Shown here one piece after another: positions 1 to 7,758 of a stretch of 64,000 nt of DNA; positions within the stretch are counted from its first letter, which is position 1; each line of letters begins with the position of its first letter. This stretch comes from Paenibacillus urinalis (GTDB lineage: Bacteria > Bacillota > Bacilli > Paenibacillales > Paenibacillaceae): the NCBI RefSeq assembly GCF_028747985.1, contig NZ_CP118108.1:3849501-3913500 (forward strand), written 5' to 3'. The translations under genes were made by a program, and so were the position numbers. The notes below the pieces were generated by a model, which was not told where the DNA came from, did no database searches, and was given only the letters and a program-made list of their open reading frames with translations.

Positions 1-143
1 AATATTGTTACTTTAATGGATACCTGTTTCAAATCAATGACAATTTATTACCCGACTTAGCGGAAATTATTCGAAAAAATCCGGTTCTTTCTATGTTTTA
101 TTCCAGTAATTGGTGTACAAAAAGTAAAACAAAGGTAACATTT

Positions 144-171
144 TTGATACTTTTTAACCTTAATTTATTAT
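144..171 (+). promoter_or_regulatory. putative sigma-A promoter of the riboswitch/NlpC transcript
   Basis: TTGATA (144-149) and TATTAT (166-171) are separated by 16 bp in a very AT-rich stretch. Transcription would begin about 25-30 nt before the riboswitch at 204. The rest of 1-200 shows no gene. Confidence 0.45.
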
Positions 172-203
172 ATATTAATTACAGTTAATTCATATTAAAA
201 AAG

Positions 204-320
204 TGTGCCGAATCTATCAGAATAGTACGGGGGACGATTTACAACATTTGGGGTGAATGCAGCAGTTAAGAAATGCTAGAGTACCTTCTACTCGAACCCG
301 ACAACTAACCTCGGAGGCAA
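204..320 (+). promoter_or_regulatory. c-di-AMP riboswitch (ydaO/yuaA class)
   Basis: The segment carries the conserved ydaO-type blocks in order: TGCCGAATC, ACGGGGGACGA, GGGGTGAATGC, a short variable hairpin, ACCTTC...TCGAACCCGACA and CTAACCTCGGAGGCA. The first and last blocks can pair as P1 (TGCC with GGCA). The ribosome binding site of the NlpC/P60 gene follows directly, so the element sits in its 5' leader. In this family c-di-AMP binding generally turns expression off, and cell-wall hydrolases of the NlpC/P60 type are classic targets. Recognition is from the consensus only; no covariance model was run. Confidence 0.88.
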
Positions 321-338
321 TTGGAGGAAATTTTCAGA

Positions 339-1199
339 ATGAAGAAGTTTGGTAAATATATGTTGTTCTCATCCCTGCTCGCAGCTGGGTTAATCATGGG
401 TAATGGACAAGCAGATGCATCCTCATCCAGTACCAATACGGTAAATATTCAAGTGAACAGTAATCTGATCGATTTCCCAGATGCGGAGCCATTCCTGGAT
501 CAGAATTACAGTACACAAGTGCCGGTCCGCATGCTTGCTGACGAAATGAACTATACGATTAAAGTATTTAAGAGCGGAAAAGAAACGGTGGTCAAGCTGT
601 CCAAGGGCGGTACAACCATTCGTATTCAAACCAACCAGACGACTGCGATGGTCAATAGCAGCAAAGTAAGTCTTGGCACGCAAGTGTTCATCCGAAATGA
701 CCGTACATATGTACCCATTCGTTTTGTATCAGAAGCCATGGGCTATGACGTAACTTGGAAAAAGGATCTTATGCTGGCCATGATTAGCACAACCGGTAAA
801 ACATACAGCCCTGCACTTATTCCAAACGACCATGTCAAAGGCACCAGCATTGTAAATGAAGCGATGAATCACATCGGCGTTCCTTATGTTTACGGCGGTT
901 CAACCACAAGCGGGTTCGACTGCTCTGGTCTGGTTAAATATGTATTCGATAAATACGGAGTATCCCTGCCGCGTACAGCAGCTACCCAATATAACCAAGG
1001 CTCATCTGTATCCAAAGGAAACCTGCAGCAAGGCGATCTGGTCTTCTTCAAGACAACAGGAAGCTCGATCTCTCATGTCGGTATCTATGTAGGAAACAAT
1101 AATTTTATTTCAGCGACCAGTTCCTCCGGTGTAAAAATCGACAGCCTGGACAATACCTATTGGGGTCCTAAATACGTCGGTGCAAAAAGAGTTCTATAA
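339..1199 (+). CDS. secreted NlpC/P60 cell-wall endopeptidase with copper-amine-oxidase-type stalk domain
   Basis: A 286-aa secreted peptidoglycan hydrolase, expected to cut D-Glu-type bonds in stem peptides. The N-terminus has a Sec signal (MKKFGKYMLFSSLLAAGLIM...ADA). Residues about 40-150 form a stalk domain of the Cu_amine_oxidN1 type, with the repeated signatures VPVRML and YVPIRFVSEAMGY. The C-terminal ~115 residues are NlpC/P60: the catalytic Cys lies in FDCSGLV and the His in SHVGIYVG. ATG 339 was chosen over an upstream in-frame TTG at 321 because GGAGG (323-327) is 11 nt ahead of it and the TTG overlaps that site. The c-di-AMP riboswitch in the leader suggests control by cell-wall or osmotic stress. 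Confidence 0.93.
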   Translation: MKKFGKYMLFSSLLAAGLIMGNGQADASSSSTNTVNIQVNSNLIDFPDAEPFLDQNYSTQVPVRMLADEMNYTIKVFKSGKETVVKLSKGGTTIRIQTNQTTAMVNSSKVSLGTQVFIRNDRTYVPIRFVSEAMGYDVTWKKDLMLAMISTTGKTYSPALIPNDHVKGTSIVNEAMNHIGVPYVYGGSTTSGFDCSGLVKYVFDKYGVSLPRTAATQYNQGSSVSKGNLQQGDLVFFKTTGSSISHVGIYVGNNNFISATSSSGVKIDSLDNTYWGPKYVGAKRVL

Positions 1200-1219
1200 A
1201 ATGAAATGTATATAATTAA

Positions 1220-1250
1220 AACCCCTTTGCTGCTTGCCTGCAAAGGGGTT
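1220..1250 (+). terminator. hairpin after the NlpC/P60 gene
   Basis: AACCCCTTTGC (1220-1230) pairs perfectly with GCAAAGGGGTT (1240-1250) 20 nt after the stop. There is no good U-tract, so it may work together with the next hairpin. Confidence 0.5.
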
Positions 1251-1282
1251 CATTATGTATGCTCTGTATTGATACCTATAGC

Positions 1283-1322
1283 AAAGAAGCTGCCACAGTA
1301 ATTTTGTGGCAGCTTCTTTTTA
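1283..1322. terminator. bidirectional terminator between convergent genes
   Basis: AAAGAAGCTGCCAC (1283-1296) and GTGGCAGCTTCTTT (1306-1319) form a perfect 14-bp stem with a 9-nt loop. Ts follow on both strands. It separates the + strand NlpC gene from the - strand SleB-like gene. Confidence 0.85.
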
Positions 1323-1336
1323 TATATGATATTGGA

Positions 1337-1987
1337 TTAGTTCGTAAACAGATGATTACCGATCTGCTTGATCGCTGGACGTTCCTTGCTCCATTCGGAG
1401 GTTGCGATCTCAGGGTTATAGTAGTACAGAGCTCCACCTGACGGATCCCAGCCATTGAGCGCACTCTTTGCCGCCTTGATCGCAGTCTCATCAGGAGCCA
1501 AATTGTATTGGCCGTCATCTACGGCGGTAAACTGTCTTGGCTGCAGAATGACCTCTGTGATGGAGTCCGGGAATGCATCCGATTGAACCCGGTTTAAGAT
1601 CACTGCTCCGACCGCTACTTGACCTTCAAAGGATTCTCCCCGGGCCTCGCCATGGATGGCCTTGGCTAGTTGATTCAGTGAGGTTTGGTTAATCGGTGCT
1701 TTTTTCTTAAGCACGCTGATCGTCTCTGGCCCTGCGATTCCGTCAATCTTGAGTCCAAATTGCTTTTGGAAGGAGCGAACGGCCTGCTCCGTTGCCTTAC
1801 CGTAATATCCTGTTGACCCTGCATTCATAAATCCGATACTGCTTAGTCTTTCCTGCAAGTCCAGCACATCAGCACTCTGAATTCCCTGCTGCATTACCGC
1901 AGCACTTGCACCTGCCGGTGCAGCAACCGTTCCATACGCTCCCAGAAGCGCAGCACAGATCATTAGTCGTTTTGTCAGTTTTCTCAT
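1337..1987 (-). CDS. SleB/CwlJ-type spore cell-wall hydrolase with PG-binding domain (paralog 1)
   Basis: A 216-aa secreted enzyme: signal peptide (1 to about 30), peptidoglycan-binding type 1 domain (QSADVLDLQERL...GYYGKATEQAVRSFQ...DGIAGPETISVL) and a C-terminal SleB/Hydrolase_2 domain. The catalytic Glu lies in HGEARGES, followed by GQVAVGAVILNRV and the terminal IGNHLFT signature. Family members cut spore cortex peptidoglycan during germination. ATG 1987 has GGAGG 10 nt upstream; the in-frame ATG at 1996 nearly touches that site and was rejected. No YpeB-like partner is adjacent. Whether this copy acts in cortex lysis or as a vegetative hydrolase cannot be told from the sequence. Confidence 0.88.
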   Translation of the reverse strand: MRKLTKRLMICAALLGAYGTVAAPAGASAAVMQQGIQSADVLDLQERLSSIGFMNAGSTGYYGKATEQAVRSFQKQFGLKIDGIAGPETISVLKKKAPINQTSLNQLAKAIHGEARGESFEGQVAVGAVILNRVQSDAFPDSITEVILQPRQFTAVDDGQYNLAPDETAIKAAKSALNGWDPSGGALYYYNPEIATSEWSKERPAIKQIGNHLFTN

Positions 1988-2168
1988 TGATGTCATTCCT
2001 CCAGTTGTGTTTGAATGTGTCGCCGAAGCAACACCTGTCATAGTTCTGCATTCAATTGAATGTATCTATAAATATAGATAAGTGTATATTTAGATATATT
2101 TGGATACAAATCGCCTCATATAGCGATGATGTCACTGCCTATATGTCAGTGCAGATATATTATGATTA

Positions 2169-2228
2169 ATCCGCTGAAAGCTACCAATATCGAGTACTAA
2201 TGATATCCTTCAGCGGATCATTCTTTTT
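2169..2228 (+). terminator. orphan hairpin with T-tract between the two sleB-like genes
   Basis: ATCCGCTGAA (2169-2178) pairs with TTCAGCGGAT (2209-2218), and an inner ATATC/GATAT pairing is possible. On the + strand it is followed by CATTCTTTTT, the arrangement of a terminator. No + strand gene is visible upstream, so it may end an unannotated RNA or simply be a leader structure. The interval 1988-2300 shows no protein gene. Confidence 0.35.
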
Positions 2229-2300
2229 CCAATTACAGTACAATCTCCATCTTTACAGTAAACTGTTGCATTTTATACAGAAGCGAATTGGATCCATCCG

Positions 2301-2942
2301 CTATTTCGTAAATACATGATTCCCAAGTGTTTGCGTCACAGGCCGGGATTTAATCCACGACGAGGATGCTGTCTTAGGGTTATAGAAATACAGAGCACCC
2401 TTGGAGGGATCATAGCCCGTCAGCGCCCTGCGGGCAGCCTCATAGGATGCAGCCGTTGGACTGCTGAGCTTACCGTCCATTGCCGGCGTAAATTGATTCT
2501 TCTGGAATATGACGTTGGTTATGGAGTCCGGAAAAGCATTGCTCTGAACCCGGTTCAGAATAACGGCACCCACCGCAATCTTACCTGTCAAGGATTCACC
2601 GCCAGCCTCATCCTGTATAATTCCTGCCAAATGCCGAAGCACCTTGTTATTGATTGGAGCAACAGCCTCAAGCTTGGACTTCGTATTAGGACCGACAACA
2701 CCATCCACACTTAATCCGTAAGCTCGCTGGAATGACTTGACGGCAGCTTTCGTATGGTTACCATAGTAACCGCTGATTCCAGCCGTAAAATAATTTTTGC
2801 TATGCAGTCTTTCTTGTACTTCCACGACCTCTGCACTTTGACTGCCAAGGCGCAGTGTCGCCGCATCTGCTGATGCCGCTGAGCCCAGCACGGAAAGTGC
2901 ACAGGCACATGTTATTAATAGAGTTGTTATTTTCTTCTTCAT
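2301..2942 (-). CDS. SleB/CwlJ-type spore cell-wall hydrolase with PG-binding domain (paralog 2)
   Basis: A 213-aa paralog of the next gene in transcription order, with the same architecture: signal peptide (MKKKITTLLITCACALSVLGSA), PG_binding_1 domain (LGSQSAEVVEVQERL...VDGVVGPNTKSKL) and Hydrolase_2 domain (GKIAVGAVILNRVQS...FPDSI...LGNHVF). The motif around the catalytic Glu reads DEAGGES instead of EARGES, so one Arg near the active site is lost. ATG 2942 is used; its GGAGG lies about 13 nt upstream, slightly long. The two genes are separated by about 310 bp and may be transcribed separately. Confidence 0.86.
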   Translation of the reverse strand: MKKKITTLLITCACALSVLGSAASADAATLRLGSQSAEVVEVQERLHSKNYFTAGISGYYGNHTKAAVKSFQRAYGLSVDGVVGPNTKSKLEAVAPINNKVLRHLAGIIQDEAGGESLTGKIAVGAVILNRVQSNAFPDSITNVIFQKNQFTPAMDGKLSSPTAASYEAARRALTGYDPSKGALYFYNPKTASSSWIKSRPVTQTLGNHVFTK

Positions 2943-3089
2943 TAAGATCAGATATCCTCCAGTTTCATTCATGTTAGTCTGTATCATCAAGGACGACTGA
3001 CTTCATTACTTGAAAAGGCGGAACACAAACGTTCACCTACGAACTACACTATATCACAGGTTACAAATTTGTCATATCTGACAATGGTC

Positions 3090-4307
3090 CTAATCTTCGA
3101 GCTCAAGCCCTTTAGTCTCTCGGCCAAGGATAAGAACCGCCGCTGCTCCTATTAGCACGGTAACGAAAAACAATACGAAGATGGATTCCACAGCGACCCC
3201 TTTTTGCACCAATAGTCCTACGAGCAGCGGTGCAAGGATCCCCCCGACCCGACCGATTGAGGCTGAAAGACCGACACCTGTAGAACGCGCCTTAAGGGGA
3301 TACAGCTCCGGTGTATAGGCGTACATTCCTCCCCAGGCTCCAAGGTTAAAGAATGATAATGACATCCCTGCCAGAATCAGGCTGACTTCTGTTTCCGCAT
3401 TACCGAACCACAGCGCACTTATCGCAGTCATTACCAAATATACAACGAGAACAAACTTGCGGCCGAACCTCTCGATGAAGTACGCTGCTGTGAAATATCC
3501 CGGAAGCTGGGCCAATGTCATAATCAGCACATACTGAAAGCTCTTGACCAGCTCAAAGCCCTTGATCTGCATAATGCTTGGCAGCCACAGGAACATCCCA
3601 TAGTAAGAGAACACCACTGTAAACCATAGAATCCATAGCATCAGCGTCGTCTTGCGATGCTCAGTGGACCACACCGATGCAAATTTCTCGCGAAACGGAA
3701 CTTTACGCAGCTCCTGCTTGTTCTCAAGCCGAGGTGAATCCTCGATGGCTCTTCGCAAGTAGAGTGCATATAGGGCAGGCAGCGCCCCGATCAGAAAAGC
3801 CACTTGCCATCCGTATTCGGGAATAACGAAAAAGGAGATCAGCGCAGATAGAATCCATCCCGCTGCCCAGAAGCTCTCCAGCAGCACAACGGCTCGTCCC
3901 CGCTCTTTGGCCGGTACAGACTCCGATACGAGCGTAGAGGCTACAGGAAGCTCTCCACCAAGTCCGACCCCGGCAATGAACCGGATAATGCATAGAAACA
4001 CGTAACCTGTAGCCAGTGCCGAAATTCCGCTTGCTACAGAGAAAATAAGCAGTGTCCACATGAGGACCGCCTTACGTCCATACTTATCTGCCATCGTTCC
4101 TGCCAGCAATGCACCTACCGCCATGCCGATGGAGGTGGAGCTCGATACGAGTCCAACTTCACCCGGCGTAAGCAGCCACTCTTTGGCCAGTGCCGCAACG
4201 ATAAAGGACATCATGCCGACTTCCATTGCATCGAACATCCAGCTGAGCCCTGCGCTGAACAGCAGCTTGCGCTGCTTCGGATTACGCAATACTTCTAAAT
4301 TACTCAT
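3090..4307 (-). CDS. niaP: MFS transporter, NiaP-type niacin permease
   Basis: A 405-aa major facilitator with 12 predicted membrane segments. It resembles B. subtilis NiaP (YceI) along its length: an early FDAMEVG, the MFS signature GTMADKYGRKAVL, GGELPVASTLVSESVP, VLLESFWAAGW, FSYYGMFLWLPS and a C-terminal ILGRETKGLELE. NiaP imports nicotinate or nicotinamide for NAD synthesis. An upstream in-frame ATG at 4403 would add 32 hydrophilic residues with no family counterpart. ATG 4307 is preceded by AGGGAG about 13 nt away. It is a single gene between the sleB pair and the polysaccharide operon. No niacin-regulator site was recognised. Confidence 0.8.
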   Translation of the reverse strand: MSNLEVLRNPKQRKLLFSAGLSWMFDAMEVGMMSFIVAALAKEWLLTPGEVGLVSSSTSIGMAVGALLAGTMADKYGRKAVLMWTLLIFSVASGISALATGYVFLCIIRFIAGVGLGGELPVASTLVSESVPAKERGRAVVLLESFWAAGWILSALISFFVIPEYGWQVAFLIGALPALYALYLRRAIEDSPRLENKQELRKVPFREKFASVWSTEHRKTTLMLWILWFTVVFSYYGMFLWLPSIMQIKGFELVKSFQYVLIMTLAQLPGYFTAAYFIERFGRKFVLVVYLVMTAISALWFGNAETEVSLILAGMSLSFFNLGAWGGMYAYTPELYPLKARSTGVGLSASIGRVGGILAPLLVGLLVQKGVAVESIFVLFFVTVLIGAAAVLILGRETKGLELED

Positions 4308-4490
4308 TGTAAGGTTCTGCTCCCTATCTATGTATTTGAATGAATCAACATCCACTTGAACTAAAGATCTTGCTTCGCCGGTCTTAGGATAGATTCTTCC
4401 CATCCTTCTCCAGTTTATATCTTCAGTTCATGCTAAATAACCCATCAAACTATTTATAATGGATTCTGCCAAACTGTCAACCTTTATTTA

Positions 4491-4534
4491 ATATAAAAAG
4501 GAGAACAGTCAGCCTCATAGCTACTGTTCTCCTT
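4491..4534 (-). terminator. terminator of the exopolysaccharide operon
   Basis: AAGGAGAACAGT (4498-4509) pairs with ACTGTTCTCCTT (4523-4534), a 12-bp stem. On the - strand it is followed by TTTTATATT. It begins 3 nt after the last gene of the operon. Confidence 0.8.
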
Positions 4535-4536
4535 GG

Positions 4537-5469
4537 CTACTCGTTTTTTTGTGCAAAGGTTAAATCCCCTGTTACCTTTTGGTACCATGCCTCATAATGA
4601 TGGATCGCAAGTCCTGCGAAGGAACGATGGGTCGTGCCCAGCTTGCCGGCAATTTCGATCTCCGATTCCATGTTCGTTACCGGCTTACGGAAAAAGGTTA
4701 AATGCTCGCCTTCGTCGGTATGGCCGAGCTCTGCGCCGATCCACACCTTCTTATCCAGCTCGTCCGCCTCCGCAAGCTCCTCCTTGGACAGCTCATACAT
4801 CTGCTCTCCGCTGTCCCTGTAAGCCATAATGGCGATGGCATCGAACCGGTCAATCACCCAGCGGCTGAACGTGCCGCTGCCATCAGGAGCTTCCCTGGAG
4901 TCAAGCCAGAACGGTACAGCAGCACTCATGTATAACCCGGCTTCTGCACCTTCCCGGCTCCATTCCTCCATGTTCTCGCTCCATTCGGCAATGACGGCTG
5001 CTTCCTCCCGTTCCCATCTTCTCAGCTGGTAGGGCTCAACATCGAATTGAACACCGTCGAACTTCTCTTCAGGGGCTGCATTCCCATTGTAGGTCTTCAC
5101 CCATTCAATCCATGCCGTTCCTTCACTTCGCTTCTCCGCATAAGCCCAGTCTGCATGTCCGTTCAGCGCATGAACCGTAATATCAGCAGCATGCGCTGAA
5201 CGGTTGAATGACCGATAAGCCTCATCACTTACTTCTTGCTGCGTCTGGAGGAAGACCGTGTCCACCTCCTGTTCTTTCAGGAATTGCACGATCTCCTCCG
5301 TATGCTGCTCAATAAGTGAGGCATCCCAGAGCCAGGTTGCTTTTTTCTCATCCATGACCGGTGACTTCAGCATGAAATACAGAATGAGTAAAACTACAAC
5401 GATGACAATCATGAGGCTCCATTTTACCCATGCAGGATATGCATTCCATGCTTTTCCTCCTCTAATCAT
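4537..5469 (-). CDS. membrane-anchored GH18-like TIM-barrel protein, last gene of the polysaccharide operon
   Basis: A 310-aa protein: short cytoplasmic N-terminus, one membrane segment (about 18-36, WSLMIVIVVVLLILYFML) and an extracytoplasmic domain. The barrel strand FDGVQFDVEP resembles the GH18 signature DGxDxDxE, with Gln in place of the first inner Asp but with Asp and Glu kept. Other barrel-like strands are VDTVFLQT, ITVHALNGH, LYMSAAVPFW and IAIMAYRDS. Its role is unknown; trimming or binding of the exported polysaccharide is an inference from context. ATG 5469 lies 8 nt after the stop of the dehydrogenase gene and has no good ribosome binding site, so translation is probably coupled to it. 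An AGAGGAGG occurs inside codons 3-5 without a suitable start behind it. Confidence 0.7.
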   Translation of the reverse strand: MIRGGKAWNAYPAWVKWSLMIVIVVVLLILYFMLKSPVMDEKKATWLWDASLIEQHTEEIVQFLKEQEVDTVFLQTQQEVSDEAYRSFNRSAHAADITVHALNGHADWAYAEKRSEGTAWIEWVKTYNGNAAPEEKFDGVQFDVEPYQLRRWEREEAAVIAEWSENMEEWSREGAEAGLYMSAAVPFWLDSREAPDGSGTFSRWVIDRFDAIAIMAYRDSGEQMYELSKEELAEADELDKKVWIGAELGHTDEGEHLTFFRKPVTNMESEIEIAGKLGTTHRSFAGLAIHHYEAWYQKVTGDLTFAQKNE

Positions 5470-5477
5470 GGATGGTT

Positions 5478-6842
5478 TTATGCGAGTACCGCTTCTTCCT
5501 GCTGTGTCACCGGATGTTGTACGGAATGGCCAATTTTATAAATGTGAGGCAGCGGATAATCCTTGAACGCATTACGAGTATCCAGTACCGGCACGCCAAG
5601 GGATGCAATAACGTCATATTCCAGATTCTTATGGTTCGTAATCAGCACGATGCAGTCGTATGATTTGAACTTCTCCGGATCGTATTTCACGCTGTATACG
5701 GTAGAACCATGCTTGTCACGGAATGTGTCTGCATACGGATCGTAGTACTCAACATTCGCTCCTGCTTCCTTGAACAGCTCGTACACTTCAAGTCCAGGTG
5801 ATTCGCGTAGATCGGCAATATTCGGCTTATAAGCCATACCGAGCAGCAAGATATTTGATTTGCGGACCGACTTGGCATACTCGTTCAAGATCGTCGCTGT
5901 CTTGTTCGTTACATAGTAAGGCATATTATCATTTGTATTTTGAGCAAGCTCAATGAATTGACTATAGAATCGGAAGCCCTTCGCTTTCCAGGACAGGTAC
6001 ATCGGATCAAGCGGAATGCAGTGGCCACCGATTCCAGGACCCGGGTAGAATGGCATAAATCCAAACGGCTTCGTTGCAGCCGCATCAATGACTTCCCAAA
6101 TGTCGATGCCCATGCGGTCACACATCATCGCCATCTCGTTTACAAAAGCAATGTTTACACTGCGGAATGTATTTTCCAGCAGCTTGGACATTTCAGCTAC
6201 CTTCGGATTGGAGACAGGAACTACGGTCTGTACATATTTGCTGTACAGGGCAACACCCAGCTTCAGACATTCCTCCGTTGTGCCGCCGATCACCTTAGGT
6301 GTGTTGAATGTCGTAAACCTTCCGTTGGACGGGTCGACGCGTTCCGGCGAGAAGCACAGGAAGTAGTCCTCACCTACTTTATGACCAATTGCCTCAAGCT
6401 CCTGCTCAATCAGCTCTTCGGTTGTACCTGGATAAGTTGTGCTCTCTAGTGTAATCAGCATGCCCTTCTTCATATGCTGCTTAATATTATCTACAACAGT
6501 CTCGATATAAGATGTATCCGGATCCTGATTCTCGCTAAGCGGCGTTGGGACACAAATGCTCAGTGCATCGATAACGCGAAGCATGCTGTAGTCTGTTGTT
6601 GGTTGAAAGCGTCCGCTTTGCATTACGGTCTTCAGATCCTCGGAAGTAATGTCATGGATGTAGGAATCCCCTTGATAAATTCGTTCCACTTTGGATGGGT
6701 CCAAATCAATACCGATAACGGTAAAACCCTGTTTTACCATTTCTACGGCCAGCGGCAGCCCAACATAACCTAATCCTACTACACCAAGCACCGCTTTCTT
6801 GTTCTCAATCGCATTCATTAAAGTATGGAATTGCTCTGTCAC
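5478..6842 (-). CDS. UDP-sugar 6-dehydrogenase (UDP-GlcNAc/UDP-ManNAc dehydrogenase type)
   Basis: A 454-aa NAD-dependent enzyme that oxidises C6 of a UDP-hexose to a uronic acid, a precursor for acidic polysaccharides. Domains: N-terminal Rossmann fold (VVGLGYVGLP, about 21-30), central dimerisation domain with NPKVAEMSKLLENT, catalytic Cys275 in GIGGHCIPLDP, and a C-terminal UDP-binding domain (LLLGMAYKPNIADLRESP). ESTTYPGTTEEL and the FLCFSPERVDPSN stretch are closer to WbpA/WecC-type N-acetylhexosamine dehydrogenases than to UDP-glucose dehydrogenase. The substrate stays open. ATG 6842 has a strong GGAGGGTGA 8 nt upstream. It sits between the pseudo-receiver and the GH18-like gene, supporting an acidic polymer as the operon product. 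Confidence 0.88.
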   Translation of the reverse strand: MTEQFHTLMNAIENKKAVLGVVGLGYVGLPLAVEMVKQGFTVIGIDLDPSKVERIYQGDSYIHDITSEDLKTVMQSGRFQPTTDYSMLRVIDALSICVPTPLSENQDPDTSYIETVVDNIKQHMKKGMLITLESTTYPGTTEELIEQELEAIGHKVGEDYFLCFSPERVDPSNGRFTTFNTPKVIGGTTEECLKLGVALYSKYVQTVVPVSNPKVAEMSKLLENTFRSVNIAFVNEMAMMCDRMGIDIWEVIDAAATKPFGFMPFYPGPGIGGHCIPLDPMYLSWKAKGFRFYSQFIELAQNTNDNMPYYVTNKTATILNEYAKSVRKSNILLLGMAYKPNIADLRESPGLEVYELFKEAGANVEYYDPYADTFRDKHGSTVYSVKYDPEKFKSYDCIVLITNHKNLEYDVIASLGVPVLDTRNAFKDYPLPHIYKIGHSVQHPVTQQEEAVLA

Positions 6843-6899
6843 AGTACTTCACCCTCCAGATGGAATTTATAATCTATATGTTGAATCTGAGTTGCCTAA

Positions 6900-7721
6900 T
6901 TAAGAAACTGCATTACTTTGGAAGCAGCGGCGAATGCGCGCATCCAGCTCAACCGGAGAGTACGGCTTGGTAACATAGTCGTCTACTCCTTTTTCGAAGC
7001 ACTTGCTGATCGTGTCTTCAACCCGCTGATCTGTCAGCACGATGACCTTAGGCTGTATCTGCAGCTCGAGGCTCTGAATCTGATGGATAAACGACAGTCC
7101 GCTTACGCCGTACAAATTAAGCTCGGTCAAGATCAAATCCGGGTTAATCTTCTTAGCCAGTTCTATAGCGGAGAGACCGTCGACCGCTTCAAAGGTTTCA
7201 TAGCCTTGCATAGACAGTCGTATTCTCAAAAACTCGCGTGTCGTCTCGTCATAATCAACGATCAGAATTTTCCCCGGTGCTGTCATCGTCTCATTCTTGG
7301 TATACAGCTGAATGTCAGTGCTTTGACTAAGCTTCGCTGACTCTGCCATATTTTTGAGCATATGCCTGCTTGGGCTGCCCATCTCAGGGAAGCCGGCCAT
7401 CGTCAGCCGCGGATCCGCCTCACCGAGACGCTCCAAGAGCTCCTGCTTGATGAGCAGTGCCTGGTAATGCGTAGCGTTCAGTGTCAAGCCAGGAAGAAAC
7501 ACAGCGATTGTGCTCGTCTTGCTGTCCTTCCATAGCTGAAATTCTGTTTCGCAAGTACGCTCTAGAGCTTCATTCACTTCAGCCTCCGGCTGCTGCTCCA
7601 TATTCTTGCAATGTACAAACACGACACCACTGGGCCTGCTCCCCATTCCTTTTAGCTGCTCCTCTAGAATGTCGTACACATTCACCGTCATTTGACGCTC
7701 AAGCGTGACCGTATTTGCCAA
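6900..7721 (-). CDS. pseudo-receiver protein with degenerate GGDEF-like N-terminal domain
   Basis: A 273-aa protein with no DNA-binding or classical output domain. Residues 150-268 are a response-regulator receiver: acidic pair D156/D158 (LIVDYDE), Thr230 (VLTDQ) and Lys252 (VTKPYS) are kept, but the phosphoacceptor position reads DLILTELNLYG, with Glu200 instead of Asp. Residues about 1-145 resemble the second half of a GGDEF domain (TIAVFLPG, then a helix, LTMAGFPEMGSP and MLKNMAESAKL), but DSKTS stands where GGDEF should be. It probably cannot be phosphorylated or make c-di-GMP and may be a constitutive or ligand-binding regulator. The start is TTG at 7721, backed by GGGAGGA 6-7 nt upstream. 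It lies between the synthase and the sugar dehydrogenase. Confidence 0.75.
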   Translation of the reverse strand: MANTVTLERQMTVNVYDILEEQLKGMGSRPSGVVFVHCKNMEQQPEAEVNEALERTCETEFQLWKDSKTSTIAVFLPGLTLNATHYQALLIKQELLERLGEADPRLTMAGFPEMGSPSRHMLKNMAESAKLSQSTDIQLYTKNETMTAPGKILIVDYDETTREFLRIRLSMQGYETFEAVDGLSAIELAKKINPDLILTELNLYGVSGLSFIHQIQSLELQIQPKVIVLTDQRVEDTISKCFEKGVDDYVTKPYSPVELDARIRRCFQSNAVS

Positions 7722-7758
7722 AGTTATTCCTCCCTTTCATCTGTTAATACTGAGATAT

